From Tolypocladium sp. Sup5 PDA-1 (Eukaryota; Ascomycota; Sordariomycetes; Hypocreales; Ophiocordycipitaceae), in the NCBI GenBank assembly GCA_000750105.3, contig JPHH03000081.1, positions 1-64,000 on the forward strand: a stretch of 64,000 bases of DNA. The letters run 5' to 3'. Position numbers and translations under genes: made by a program. This document shows, one piece after another, positions 45,087 through 55,380 of this stretch. Position 1 is the first letter of the stretch. The number at the start of each line of letters is the position of its first letter. The notes beneath the pieces were generated by a model. It was given only the letters and a program-made list of their open reading frames with translations, was not told the origin of the DNA and made no database searches.

Positions 45087-47294
45087 TCAAAGACCAAAGT
45101 CCCCGTGAAACATCTCGCCCAGGTCGCAACCAGGGGCAAATCCAAGATTCATCATAAACTGAGAGTCCATGTCGATGCTGTCTGTGTAGTCAATGGTTCC
45201 CAGCTCTTCCAAGATCGCGTCGTAGTCGATCGGCTGGTTCAGCGCATCATTCGCCTGCAGCGCGGCCTCTGGCTGCCTTGCCTCCATTGACGTGGGCTGA
45301 AACGACATGCTCAGGCTACGTACAGGGGCCACGGGTGAGGAAACGAGTTGGCCGTAAAGCTGAGGTTGGTTGCCGCCGGGCCGACTCGTAGCCGCCGGGA
45401 ACAGTCCATAGCTTGGGGTAATGCCTTGTTCCCCAGATATCCGCTCCTTGCCGTGCTGGCCCGGGGATAAAAGGTCGCGGGTAAATGATTCCATGGGGAG
45501 CGAGTTGCCCTGCATAGATTGTTCCGGAAAAGCGACGGGTGACGCGTCTGTCCCATCTCGGTCCCCTGAATGCGCTGCCCATGTGTCCCTTAGTATACTT
45601 AATGTTGAGTTCCATCTTGTTCTCTCAGACGAATGCATCTCGTCCAGGCTGGCGTGCTTTTGAACCATGTGAAGCAGGCCAATAACAAGTGGCGGCGTCC
45701 CGCAGGCTCCGAAATTCGTCACACTGGATTCCACCACCTCTAGAAAATTTGATAGCAGTGAAGCTCGGTGGTCCGGAACGACCTTGACGGTGGCCGCCAA
45801 GAACATAATCTTGACCAGGTATGCTGAAGGCAGCGTCGGCGTTGACCCCCCTGAAATGAGAGAATTGCAAAAGCTAAATCGAGGGCTCAAGCATCTCACG
45901 AGATCTTCGGGCCCAGCTTGCCTGCCGGAAGAGGCCCTTTGAAGCTTTGTATCCCTGTTGGCGCTCATAATCTGTGCAAACCGGCTTAACTGCTCCAGCG
46001 TGAGGTATGGCTGGGCTTTTGGACGGCCTGAAAGAGTGGTGTTGTTCGTAGGAGGCCCAAACCCATACACGGGAGACCAATCCTCACTCAACCCTGATTT
46101 TTCCATCGTAAAGGTAATGGCTGTGTCGTCCAGGTTGTCTCGCAGATGTGGTGCCTGGCCGAGACAGAGCGAAGTCACGGCATCCAGCATCATGCACGCC
46201 GCCAAAGTCGGCTTTATCTGTGTGCCCGAGGACTCAACCGCGTTGGAAGTCTCAGTGGATGCCAAGTGAAGAAGCAACCGAGAAGCTTTTCCTACGAGGA
46301 GTGATGCGGCCAGCTCGCTTTGCCGACCGACGAGCACTATCGAGTGCAGTAAAATGGCATTGATAATCGCGATATCGAATTCACCGTCTTCCTGGGGAAT
46401 GAAGCCGCGGGCAATCCTGAAAATCCGCTCTGGTACAGGAGCAGAGTCGCCATGCGGGCCAGATGAATGGGCATCCTGAAAGGAGGCAACGGCCAGTGCT
46501 GCCCAAAGTTCGGCATGGCGGGAATGCGCAACGGTGCCGGCAGGGGGGTGTCTCAAAGCGCCATAAGAGTCGTACAACGCGGCAGTTGCTAGTATCGCGT
46601 GTCGTTCCAGAATTGGAAACCAGCAGTGCGTGTATGAAAAGTAGGCCTCGATAAGACGCTGCCAGTTGGACGGCAGCCTCAACAGGCCGTGTTGGCCTGG
46701 CCCATCTCTCGGCATATATGACGATGGACTCCAAGTGTTGGTGCCACCGGTGTTGGGACCCGAGGCGACTGTCGATTGGCCTTGTCCGAGAAGAGCGGCG
46801 GGTTCTTGGTCAAAGTCGCCGCCGGTGTCCGAATCTTCCAGAGATGCTTCCGGTGCCTGCGTGTGGCCCTCAGACAACAGGCGACCAATCTCTTTTTGGA
46901 CGCGGCTCTTGGTCCATTTCCTGTGCAGCCGAGTGGCAGCCTTGCCCTTGTTTATCAGGACATTCGTCGCCTCAGATCCGCCATCCTGAGCCAGGAGCCG
47001 GCTGAGCGCTTCCTCGCTTGCTGGGACCTGGTCAAACAGCCACGCGAGGGACAGCTCAATGGTGCGCAAGTATCCCGTTTGCACGCCTCTCTTCTTGGAC
47101 GCAGGCGTATATGAACAGGCCCGGTTCTGTGATACGCAGGTTGCGCATTGCGGACGACCGCCATCGCACTTCTCGCGGGCCGCTCTGCATCCATCGCAGG
47201 CGAGGGAGACTCGCTGCCTCTTGCTGCTGGCCGCCGGCTCATCCGGGTCCTTTGGAAGATCTGCATCGCCGGTTGCCCTCTTCTTTGGCGACAT
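45087..47294 (-). CDS. qutA: Quinate pathway transcriptional activator QutA (QA-1F), Zn2Cys6
   Basis: Single exon, 735 aa from the ATG at 47294. An N-terminal zinc cluster reads C-x2-C-x6-C-x6-C-x2-C-x6-C (RVSLACDGCRAAREKC, then CATC, then C) and is followed by KKRGVQTGYLRTIELSLAWLF, a linker specific to the QutA/QA-1F group. The middle region (LIEAYFSYTHCWFPILERHAILA, then ELWAALAVASFQDA) is the fungal-specific transcription factor domain. The acidic C-terminus (DYDAILEELGTIDYTDSIDMDSQF) is a likely activation domain. QutA is held inactive by QutR without quinate. The frame is open upstream to 47648, and an in-frame ATG at 47333 would add 13 residues. It is transcribed divergently from qutR. 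Confidence 0.93.
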   Translation of the reverse strand: MSPKKRATGDADLPKDPDEPAASSKRQRVSLACDGCRAAREKCDGGRPQCATCVSQNRACSYTPASKKRGVQTGYLRTIELSLAWLFDQVPASEEALSRLLAQDGGSEATNVLINKGKAATRLHRKWTKSRVQKEIGRLLSEGHTQAPEASLEDSDTGGDFDQEPAALLGQGQSTVASGPNTGGTNTWSPSSYMPRDGPGQHGLLRLPSNWQRLIEAYFSYTHCWFPILERHAILATAALYDSYGALRHPPAGTVAHSRHAELWAALAVASFQDAHSSGPHGDSAPVPERIFRIARGFIPQEDGEFDIAIINAILLHSIVLVGRQSELAASLLVGKASRLLLHLASTETSNAVESSGTQIKPTLAACMMLDAVTSLCLGQAPHLRDNLDDTAITFTMEKSGLSEDWSPVYGFGPPTNNTTLSGRPKAQPYLTLEQLSRFAQIMSANRDTKLQRASSGRQAGPEDLVRCLSPRFSFCNSLISGGSTPTLPSAYLVKIMFLAATVKVVPDHRASLLSNFLEVVESSVTNFGACGTPPLVIGLLHMVQKHASLDEMHSSERTRWNSTLSILRDTWAAHSGDRDGTDASPVAFPEQSMQGNSLPMESFTRDLLSPGQHGKERISGEQGITPSYGLFPAATSRPGGNQPQLYGQLVSSPVAPVRSLSMSFQPTSMEARQPEAALQANDALNQPIDYDAILEELGTIDYTDSIDMDSQFMMNLGFAPGCDLGEMFHGDFGL

Positions 47295-47788
47295 GCTTGG
47301 CTGGCAGAGCTGACCAGCATGGAATGGTCGCATGGGCAGGTTCAACCGTTCAATAGGCTGTCTGGTTATATCTGAGGCGCTTGCTGGACATTGGGACCCA
47401 TGCAGGCCGCATGGCTGCCCGGCGCTGACACTGAGAGGGCTATCGGGGGGAAACGAGGTCTGACTGCGATGCCTCTGGCATGTCTCGTGAGGGTTTGACG
47501 ACTTCAATCGGTAATGACGATATCGCGATTCGCCGGAGGCAAATCTGCAACGGCAAATCTGGGGTTGCTGGAGTCTGGGGATCGGGGTCGTGGGATAGCG
47601 CGGATAAAAGCTTATCCCCCTGGCTGGAACCGGCGTCGCCACAACCAAGCGCGACTACTAAACGCCATCTTTACAACCAACACCACGCACGACACTCACC
47701 GCGGGGTTCGCAGCGCTCAATCTGCTCCATGCAACTGCACGAGTCGCACGTCCGTCACTCGGACATGACAGAGCCTGGCTGAGGCACC
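47295..47788. promoter_or_regulatory. Divergent qutA-qutR promoter
   Basis: 494 bp between the activator and repressor start codons. It contains the best QutA-like palindrome of the cluster at 47602-47617, nearer to qutR, suggesting autoregulation of the regulatory pair. Confidence 0.7.
47602..47617. promoter_or_regulatory. QutA binding site (near-consensus palindrome)
   Basis: GGATAAAAGCTTATCC matches 15 of 16 positions of the qa activator consensus GGRTAARYRYTTATCC, with perfect inverted half-sites GGATAA and TTATCC. It lies 172 bp before the qutR start. Confidence 0.75.
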
Positions 47789-50365
47789 ATGGCAGGCGTC
47801 AAGAGATCGCTTGCGGCTATGATGGCCAACGAGCCGGCTGAGGCCATTCCCATGTCTCGACAGAGCAGCACTACGCCCTCTGGCATCATCAGCGCCTCGA
47901 GAACACCATCACCGCCATTTCCCTCGACGCGAGGCGAAATCCCCAACTTCAGCTCCGATGCCTCCGTCGCGCTGGTCGGCGTCCGCGGCGCCGGCAAGTC
48001 CACGCTGGCCATCATGGCATCGTCGGCGCTGAAGAAACGCATCATCGACGTCGAAACGGCGTTTCAGCGCGCCACTGGATCCTCCAGTTCCAGCTACAGA
48101 AAGCTAAAGGGGGCAGCTGAATGCCAACGGGTACAGTCTCAAGTACTGGGAGACATTCTCGAGCAAAATCCGACTAGCAGCATCATGGTTTGCTCGTGGA
48201 TGGATCGGCGTGTCCAGGGCCTTCTCCGGCGGTTTGCAGCCACCAACCCAGTGGTGCACGTTATGCGGAGTGCCGATGCCATCCAGGATCACCTGAAGAT
48301 CAGCGACAGGCGGAGGGCCCAGGACCTATTGAACATGACCAGTTTCTTCTTCCGGTCTTGCACGAATCTCGAGTTCTTCAACGTCTCTGAGATGCGGGCA
48401 GCAAGAACCGAGTCGGAAGAGGCCGACGGCCAATCTCATGGAACTTCAGCTCCCTACCTCACGCTGAAGCAGGCAGAGAGGCACTTCCTCAAGTTCCTGT
48501 CGCTGGTGTACCCTGCTGGCACCATTCCCTTTTTCGAGTCAGCGTTCCCGCTTGCCAGTATCCCGCCCGAGGAGAGACAGTTCACCTACGCACTGTCAGC
48601 CGAGATTGGGGAAGTCTTAAAAGGCGAAGCCGAGTTGAGCAAGTCCATTGCCGGCGTGGACGCGGTTCAGGTATTCGTCAACAGCTTGGCAGACCTCCAG
48701 GACCCTGTCGACATCATGGACGCGTACTCCCCCATCGCCAACAAAATCACCGAGGGCATCGGGATCGTGAGAAGAAGCACAATGCTCCCCATCATTCTCA
48801 ACATCAAGCTTCCAGAGACTGCAGAGGGCAACTTGGTGCGACTGTATCTCGACTTGGTCGCGCACGCGCTGTGCTTGGCTCCCGAGATGGTGACAATCGA
48901 CCTGCGCCTGGACAAGTCGGACATTTTGAGAATCGCCGCGGCTGAAAGACGTTCCAAGATCATTGCCAATTACTTCACCACGACCAATCTCCAGCCCTGG
49001 GACTCTGCTGATTGGGTGTCTTGGTATCGGAAAGCCTCCAGTCTCGGCTGTGACATGGTCCGGCTTGCTCGTCCCGCGGGATGCATGGAGGACAACTTTG
49101 CCCTGTCCCGATTAAGATCAACGATTTCTTCTCTTGGAGGCCGCCAAATCCCTCTCATCGCATACAACTCTGGTCCGCTCGGTCGCCACTCGGCCTGCTT
49201 CAATCCACTTCTCACGCTCGTGGCAGCGAAGCCGGTGGCACAGGCCAACAGAGGATACCCGCCATATCCATACGTCACTGCAAAGGAAGTCACGAAAGCT
49301 CTGTATGCATCATTTGTATACGACCCGATGAAGCTGTATGTCTTCGGCGCCAACGTGAGTTACAGCATGTCGCCAGCCATGCACAACGCCGCACTCGCGG
49401 TGTGCGGGATCCCACACCACTACGAGCCATACTCGAGCAACTCCCTGAGTGGCATCAAACACTTGATCCAAAATCCCAACTTTGGTGGTGCCTCTGTGGG
49501 CTTGCCGTTCAAAGTCGAAGCCATCACATTGACACACTCGCTCAGCCCTCACGCCCAGGCTATCGGAGCCGTCAACACGCTGATTCCGGTCCGTCACCTC
49601 AATCCAGATGGATCGGTACCCACTGGTGCCGCTCTGTTTCTTGGTGTCAACCGAGTTGGGCCCGTTAAAGCTCTGTACGGCGAAAATACAGACTGGATTG
49701 GCATACGAGCCTGTATACGGCGCGGCTTATCTCCTGCGAACGCGGTCAGGCCAACAACCTGCGGGCTGATTGTGGGCGCTGGAGGTATGGCTCGGGCTGC
49801 GGTCTATGCCATGCTGCAGGTTGGTGTCAAGAACATTGCCATCTACAACCGCACCGCAGCAAATGCGGAAAAGCTCGCCTCTCACTTTAGGCAGCTGCTT
49901 CAAAAGAAGGATTTTGCGCTGCTGGGCAATGGGAGCGAGACAAAGTTCCACATCATCGCTTCCCTGGAGGAACCATGGCCCTCGGAGCTTCGTCTTCCCT
50001 CAATCATCATCTCCTGTATACCTACCCACCCTATCCAGGACCTACCGTCGTCCGACTTTAGAGTGCCCGAGTCTTGGCTGGGGAACCCAACCGGGGGTGT
50101 CATCTTCGAGCTTGGCTACAAGACGCTTGATACGCCGCTGTTGACGCAAGCCAGGAACGGCGCCTCTCGCGGATGGGTGGCCATGGATGGCTTGGATCTG
50201 CTGCCGGAGCAGGGCTTTGCTCAGTTTGAGTTGTTTACAGGGCGGCGGGCGCCACGAAGGACTATGAGGCGAGAGGTGCTCCTGAATTACAAGGACCAGC
50301 AGGGGAGGCCGCATCAGGAAGAGCTGAAGCACCGGCTACAGTCGATCATTGAGCAAGATTCATGA
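47789..50365 (+). CDS. qutR: Quinate pathway repressor QutR (QA-1S)
   Basis: Single exon, 858 aa. It is homologous to the three C-terminal domains of the pentafunctional AROM protein, the established origin of QutR repressors. A shikimate kinase-like domain has a P-loop (VALVGVRGAGKSTLA). A type I dehydroquinase-like domain follows (ILNIKLPETAEGNLVRLYLD, then MVTIDLRLD). A shikimate dehydrogenase-like domain comes last (LYVFGANVSYSMSPAMHNAA, GASVGLPFKVEAI, IGAVNTLIPV, GAGGMARAAVYAMLQ, and GLDLLPEQGFAQFELFTGR at the end). QutR senses pathway intermediates and restrains QutA. A basic, Ser-rich N-terminus of about 55 residues precedes the kinase-like domain. No catalytic role is expected. Confidence 0.94.
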   Translation: MAGVKRSLAAMMANEPAEAIPMSRQSSTTPSGIISASRTPSPPFPSTRGEIPNFSSDASVALVGVRGAGKSTLAIMASSALKKRIIDVETAFQRATGSSSSSYRKLKGAAECQRVQSQVLGDILEQNPTSSIMVCSWMDRRVQGLLRRFAATNPVVHVMRSADAIQDHLKISDRRRAQDLLNMTSFFFRSCTNLEFFNVSEMRAARTESEEADGQSHGTSAPYLTLKQAERHFLKFLSLVYPAGTIPFFESAFPLASIPPEERQFTYALSAEIGEVLKGEAELSKSIAGVDAVQVFVNSLADLQDPVDIMDAYSPIANKITEGIGIVRRSTMLPIILNIKLPETAEGNLVRLYLDLVAHALCLAPEMVTIDLRLDKSDILRIAAAERRSKIIANYFTTTNLQPWDSADWVSWYRKASSLGCDMVRLARPAGCMEDNFALSRLRSTISSLGGRQIPLIAYNSGPLGRHSACFNPLLTLVAAKPVAQANRGYPPYPYVTAKEVTKALYASFVYDPMKLYVFGANVSYSMSPAMHNAALAVCGIPHHYEPYSSNSLSGIKHLIQNPNFGGASVGLPFKVEAITLTHSLSPHAQAIGAVNTLIPVRHLNPDGSVPTGAALFLGVNRVGPVKALYGENTDWIGIRACIRRGLSPANAVRPTTCGLIVGAGGMARAAVYAMLQVGVKNIAIYNRTAANAEKLASHFRQLLQKKDFALLGNGSETKFHIIASLEEPWPSELRLPSIIISCIPTHPIQDLPSSDFRVPESWLGNPTGGVIFELGYKTLDTPLLTQARNGASRGWVAMDGLDLLPEQGFAQFELFTGRRAPRRTMRREVLLNYKDQQGRPHQEELKHRLQSIIEQDS

Positions 50366-50711
50366 CGCACGTATATACCATACAATTGCAAACTCTATGT
50401 TGGCTACAGCTTTGATCTAGTTTCTCCCTCCGAATTATTTGATGTCTCGGTGGCTACTCTGTGGTTTTAAGCAGATGTGGTGTCATTCACTATCCTCTTT
50501 GCCGACGTCCACACACCACAAAGCACAGTTAACACAGCCGTTTGGTTCGATAACATCTATTCATCGAGTCATCTCTAAACTAGATATATGCCTCCAACGC
50601 TCCGACTTTACCCAATGACGACCAATTAGGGATCAATCTATAAGCCAGCGCAGATGTACCCAGAACGCCTCATCCTAAACCTGTTCCATGAAGTCCATTA
50701 TTTGCACCCGC
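50366..50711. other. Intergenic region between convergent qutR and dynamin-like gene
   Basis: 346 bp of AT-richer sequence holding both 3' flanks and marking the edge of the quinate cluster. Confidence 0.5.
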
Positions 50712-53297
50712 TTAAGCCTGTGCCCCGATCCTCATCGCCGATGTCAGCCTCTGCCGGGCACTCTCCTTGCTGCGACTCGCATGCGGCGAGGCATTGCCCT
50801 CGCGCGACATTGGGTCGTAATACCGCTCCGCATCATCCATTCCCACCTTCTGGGGGCGAGGCGGCGGCGGCGGGGCGTGTCCCGGAGGCTGCTGCTCCCG
50901 CGCACCTGCGTTCGAGTAGTATGCCTGGTCCCAGTCGCGGCCTGCCTCCTGGTGGCTCCCGCTGCTGTTGGTCGTGTGGTACGACTCCTGCGGCGGCACA
51001 AGCGGCGTCCGCTGCCGCGTCTCCGTGCTTACTGCTGGGCGAGGCCGTTCTTCGCGCGTGGAGCGACGGGTCGAGTCTTGCGAGCGCGTCGGCTGGTGGG
51101 TGTTTGCGTAGGTGGTCGACTGGCGGGCAGGCGTGCTCCTCGTCGCCTGCTGTTGCGCCTCATCGTCCGTCACCACATCCTCCTCCGTATCGTCCTCATA
51201 CGAGCGCAGGTCGCTGCGCATGGCGAGGCTGGCGCATATGCTTCTGGCCTCCTCGATGGCGGTCTTCTGGGTCTTGAGTGCGATGCGGCGTTCGCGCGTC
51301 TCCTTGTTCTCGGCCGCGATGGACTCGACCGTCGTGTCGGGCATGCGCAGGATTTCGATGGGGTTGTAGAGGCGCAGCATGCCGAGGAGGAGGTGGCGCT
51401 CCACGACCTGCGTGATGACGTTGCGGGTAAAGATGCGTGCCGTGAGGTCGTAGTAGATGAGCATCTTCTCGAGAACCTCTTCAGCCTCGGTGTAAGTGCC
51501 TCCGTTCTCGGTGGCCTCGGCTCTCCATCGTATCAGGCGCTCCTCGTACTCTGGGTCGTAGGGTTGAATCTCGAGTTCCATGTCGTCGGTCAGCCGGCCG
51601 AGCTCCTTTTCCGCACTCTCCATGAGCTCCCTCATCTTGACTTCGAGGAAGTGATAGCGCAGAGGGTCCCGCATGCGCAGCGGCCAGACGTAGTCGATGA
51701 CTTCGGCGAGAAACTCGTTGCAGATGACGCCGAGGTTGTCCTTGTACTCCTGGGCGAGGACCGGCCAGTTGCGGGAGTAGTCTTGGAAGAGAATGTACGG
51801 GGCACGCGGGTTGGAGTCGAGAGGCAACTCGTTACCGCGAATCTGCCGCAGGAGCGGCTCGACCTCGTTCTGGGCAAAGTCCTTTTTGCTCTTATCGCCG
51901 ACGACACCAGCAGGTGGAAGACTCGGCCCGCCTGCGCCTCCAGTACCAGCGGCAAAGTTGACCCTGCGGCCCTGTTGGCGGAACAAGCGCGAGAAGCGCT
52001 CGCTCTCTTCGCGGACACGAGCACGGAGCTTCTGCGCGGGGGTGCCCTTGGGACTCGACTGCCTGGCGAAGAAGCGCTCGCCAAATGGGTTCTTGTAGTT
52101 GCCGTTGACAGCCGGCGTGACGAGGTTGTTGGACGCCGTGAACAGCTCGCCCATCTCGAAGCGCATCTCCTCGATGGTGTCTTTGGCCGAGCCCATGGCC
52201 TTGAGCTGCGTCTCGCAGCGCTCCAGCGCCTGCTGGATCTGCCGGCGCAGAGACTTGACGTGCTTGCCAATATGCCTCTGGAGCTGCGTGCTGAGCTTCT
52301 GGCGGAGGGCCGCGACACCCCACATCTGCGGCGGCAGACCAGACCATCGTCCACGGGTGAAAAACTCGGCTTCCCGTCGAGCACGCTCCTCGGGCGTCTG
52401 CCAGGCCTCATCCGGCCCGGGGTTCAGCAGTACAAACCAGCCGAGCTTGAAGTTGTTTTCCTTGTCCTTGTTCATGACGAGCTCGATAAACTTGTCCTCG
52501 AGGCCGATGCGCTCCGTCATGTCGGGCTTGGTGAGGACGCCGATGGTGCGGGAGCCCTTGGGGTCGAACTGGCGGGCCTTTGTCAGGATGGGCGCCTGGA
52601 CGTAGTCGTTGTTGCCGCCGATGACGGCGAGGATAATGGTGCGGGAGCTCTTCATGTAGCGGTCGGAGAGGGCCTCGATAGTCTGGATGTCGGCCTCGGA
52701 CTGGTCGCGGTTGGCGACTCGAACCAGGCCGGGGAGGTCGACGAGGGTCAGGAGGGGCATGTCGGGGCCGCTCTTCTCGACGACGAGAATGTCGCGGGCT
52801 GCGAAGCGGCCGGGGATATCTCGGGGGGCGATGAGCTCCGTTGCGTCTCTCATCATGGTCTCGAACGACATGTCGCCGGTGACGTCTCCGCCATACTGGA
52901 GCAGGCGGGCCTGGTCGTTCCAGGGCCGGGTCTTGTCGGGGATGATGGACACCTTGAGGTTCGTCTCCTTTGCCCTCCGCATGCGAATTTCCGTCGCGAA
53001 GCGAGTACACGCGCCAGCGGCTCGGGGGAACGGGGTTCCAGAGAGGGCCTCGAGGACGGAGCTCTTGCCGGCGGACTGGTCGCCGACGACGACGATCTGG
53101 GGCAGCTTGACATCGTCGAGCTGCGCAAACTGCAGTTTGTCGATGAGGTCCAGCAATCCTCGCTGCTCGGTAGCCAGGCCCTGGGTGTCCAGGGCGGACT
53201 CGATGGAGGGGGCCATTGCGCTGCTGGCGTCGATGTCAGCGGCGTGTCTGGAAAAGGTGGTGCTGCTGGAGGGAGAGGTGACGAACAGAGAGCCCAT
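50712..53297 (-). CDS. Dynamin-like (Mx-type) GTPase
   Basis: Single exon, 861 aa. The N-terminal GTPase has G1 VVVGDQSAGKSS, a G2 Thr in ACTRF, G3 LVDLPGLVR and G4 VLTKPDMTE. The middle domain and a GED-like segment (ILRMPDTTVESIAAENKETRERR, then KTAIEEARSICASL) follow. A long disordered tail rich in Thr, Ser, Gln, Arg and Pro (PPPPPRP) could bind SH3 domains. No PH domain or mitochondrial presequence is evident, so this is not Vps1, Dnm1 or Mgm1. Mx-like dynamins are expanded in filamentous fungi and their roles are largely unknown. The ATG at 53297 is the first in frame; a second at 53216 (MAPSIESALDTQ) is an alternative. Confidence 0.9.
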   Translation of the reverse strand: MGSLFVTSPSSSTTFSRHAADIDASSAMAPSIESALDTQGLATEQRGLLDLIDKLQFAQLDDVKLPQIVVVGDQSAGKSSVLEALSGTPFPRAAGACTRFATEIRMRRAKETNLKVSIIPDKTRPWNDQARLLQYGGDVTGDMSFETMMRDATELIAPRDIPGRFAARDILVVEKSGPDMPLLTLVDLPGLVRVANRDQSEADIQTIEALSDRYMKSSRTIILAVIGGNNDYVQAPILTKARQFDPKGSRTIGVLTKPDMTERIGLEDKFIELVMNKDKENNFKLGWFVLLNPGPDEAWQTPEERARREAEFFTRGRWSGLPPQMWGVAALRQKLSTQLQRHIGKHVKSLRRQIQQALERCETQLKAMGSAKDTIEEMRFEMGELFTASNNLVTPAVNGNYKNPFGERFFARQSSPKGTPAQKLRARVREESERFSRLFRQQGRRVNFAAGTGGAGGPSLPPAGVVGDKSKKDFAQNEVEPLLRQIRGNELPLDSNPRAPYILFQDYSRNWPVLAQEYKDNLGVICNEFLAEVIDYVWPLRMRDPLRYHFLEVKMRELMESAEKELGRLTDDMELEIQPYDPEYEERLIRWRAEATENGGTYTEAEEVLEKMLIYYDLTARIFTRNVITQVVERHLLLGMLRLYNPIEILRMPDTTVESIAAENKETRERRIALKTQKTAIEEARSICASLAMRSDLRSYEDDTEEDVVTDDEAQQQATRSTPARQSTTYANTHQPTRSQDSTRRSTREERPRPAVSTETRQRTPLVPPQESYHTTNSSGSHQEAGRDWDQAYYSNAGAREQQPPGHAPPPPPRPQKVGMDDAERYYDPMSREGNASPHASRSKESARQRLTSAMRIGAQA

Positions 53298-54942
53298 ATT
53301 AAGCACTGCAGGTAACACTGCAGGTATTGAACACGTAGAGCCGGGCAGGCGAGTCACCCGCGCGGCGTCGTCAGCCGTCTTTTATACGGCATGGCGTTGG
53401 GCTGTGATTCGCCATGGATGGTGGTGGGCGGCCTCGTGGACGCCGCGCAAGTCTCGGTTGCGACTCCGTCATCGCCACCGGGACGGGACTGCGCCACAGG
53501 AACCAGAGAGAAGCAGTGCTTGGCCTTGGACGATGGATGCGTCTATCCACAGTGATCAAGCGGTTGGCTGTGGGCTGGCAGGCAATCAAAGGCGTTGGGG
53601 CGCAGCATATATGTGGCGCAGCGTATATGTGGCGGTGCACAGACATGTACATCGGTGCCGTGGTCACTGCTGGGCATTGTTAGCGAACAAAGGCAAACTC
53701 GCCACCAAAAATGTTGAGCATGCAATCATGTTTCAATGGCCGAGTTCAGCTGATGGCCGTTCCGGAGAAAATACATACTGTTCCTGGCGGTTAGGGTGCT
53801 GGATGCTGACTGCTAATTACACTGTATCGTCTCCAGCCACACTTGACACTTTTGTATGCGAATCCCAGGCACTTCAAATTACCATGGATGCCTAAGACAA
53901 AAAACCACTGTTGGGCGATCGGAGCTGAAACCCAGGCGGGGCCTTGAAATCCGCCGACGGGGCGAACGTACGTGGTTGACGCGTAAGTTAATGATTGGAG
54001 ACGATGCACGAGGCGGCTGGATTATTGATGTGGTGGCGACAAGACATGGGCCGGTGTTAGTGGTCACGTGCAAGCCTCGACCAGGGAGCTCATTCACAGC
54101 TGGAGGCTATCTTTTGCGCCAGAGAGTAGGAAGCGTGTACTTATATTGGTGGTAGTGATTGTTGTTGCTGTTTCTTTTCAATCGCACGACATCCTTAATG
54201 TTTACTTTCGAGAGCCTCAATAGGCCCTTACAGAGATACTACAGCGCTCACCCCTAACCCCTGACACCTGAATCTGGTCTTCAATCCAGTGCTCATTGCT
54301 CACGGGCCACTAACTCCTCGGTAAGAATGCCATGGAATCAGGAATCGGATTCAAGCGTCATGCGAAGAAGCAAGTTATGGGAGTGAAGTTTGGGCAGACA
54401 ACTACGCAGGAAAGGGTGCAAAGACTAAACTGGAAGCAAGGTGAACACACTCAATGAGTACTCCTCTAATCAACATAGGTAACACGATAGTAATATTGGA
54501 AATTTAGGAAATGCTACTTCGTATTCCCGATCATGTTGCGCGCGGCTCCACCCAATTAAAAGGCAGCCGTGGCATTCTTCAGCGTGTCGGACAGCGAGTT
54601 AGTCTGTTGCATGGCATATTAGCAAGCATCCGTCGGGATGAGGCCGACCAGAGCGTTGGCGATGCCCTTCTATTTGTTAGCGTCTGTTCTCAAGGTCAAG
54701 TCTTCGGACTGGATGCGTCAACTTCCTTCGACGACGCCCTCGAGAGCACGAAGAGCGGCCGCGACGGGCGCACCGGCGCCGGGCACCTGACTCACAAGTC
54801 CGGCCTTGTCGATGATGATGTTGAGGAGAGCCTGGTGAACTTGCACGAACTAGAAGACATCATTAGTCTTATTGCATGCAAGACACGCCAACAGGAGGCG
54901 CATATCTTGGTCGTGCATTGTTTATTACGTCGGGATTCTCGA
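53298..54942. other. Intergenic region of about 1.6 kb, lower GC to the right
   Basis: Promoter of the dynamin-like gene and a stretch where the N-terminal part of the neighbouring kinase relic would be expected. A long open frame (54511-55155) covers part of it, but only its end is recognisable. Confidence 0.45.
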
Positions 54943-55380
54943 CATGCTTTCGTGCTGTGCCCTCCCGATTTCTACTCTCAAAACGTCATGGTGGACGAAC
55001 AAGGCAATGTCACCGGACTCATCGACTGGGATCTCGCCCAGACAACGCCACGATGTGTGGGATATGCCCGATACCCCGGATGGATCACGCGCGACTGGTA
55101 CCGTGAATACTACAACAAGGAGCTCGGCAAGGGGCTCAGCTGGCAGGGTGATTGAGAGCTGACAGAGAACGCGCACGTTGCAGAGGCAGTGTGGATCGCT
55201 GCGCTGAACCGGATGAATCGGACGGAGACATGTCGCAAGCTGGTCCACGTTGCTGCGGGTAGCGATCTTAATGCCATGGATTTGCTGTACGATACTGGGG
55301 TGGGCGACTATAATGAAGATGACTGGGCCAACCTGGAAGCCAAACTTGAGACAGCTTGCAGGCTTTGGTGGCTAGGTACA
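54943..55380 (+). pseudogene. Relic of an APH-type (aminoglycoside phosphotransferase-like) kinase
   Basis: A recognisable C-lobe: FVLCPPDFYSQNVMVDEQG (with the catalytic loop Asp and Asn), NVTGLIDWD (the DFG-like Asp) and PRCVGYARYPGWITRDWY. An in-frame TGA at 55153-55155 interrupts it, after which the same frame continues as HVAEAVWIAALNRMNR and KLVHVAA, typical of the family's C-terminal helices. No convincing N-lobe is found upstream. It looks like a decayed copy of the fungal APH-domain family. An intron skipping the stop cannot be fully excluded. Confidence 0.6.

Noticed and set aside
50688..53315. 875-codon plus-strand ORF opposite the dynamin-like gene
   Set aside because: Antisense shadow with Val/Arg/Leu-rich composition and no domain; the minus frame has all GTPase motifs.
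54511..54942. N-terminal part of the long frame leading into the APH-type relic
   Set aside because: It does not resemble the N-lobe of the kinase family and has no other recognisable domain, so it was not included in the relic.
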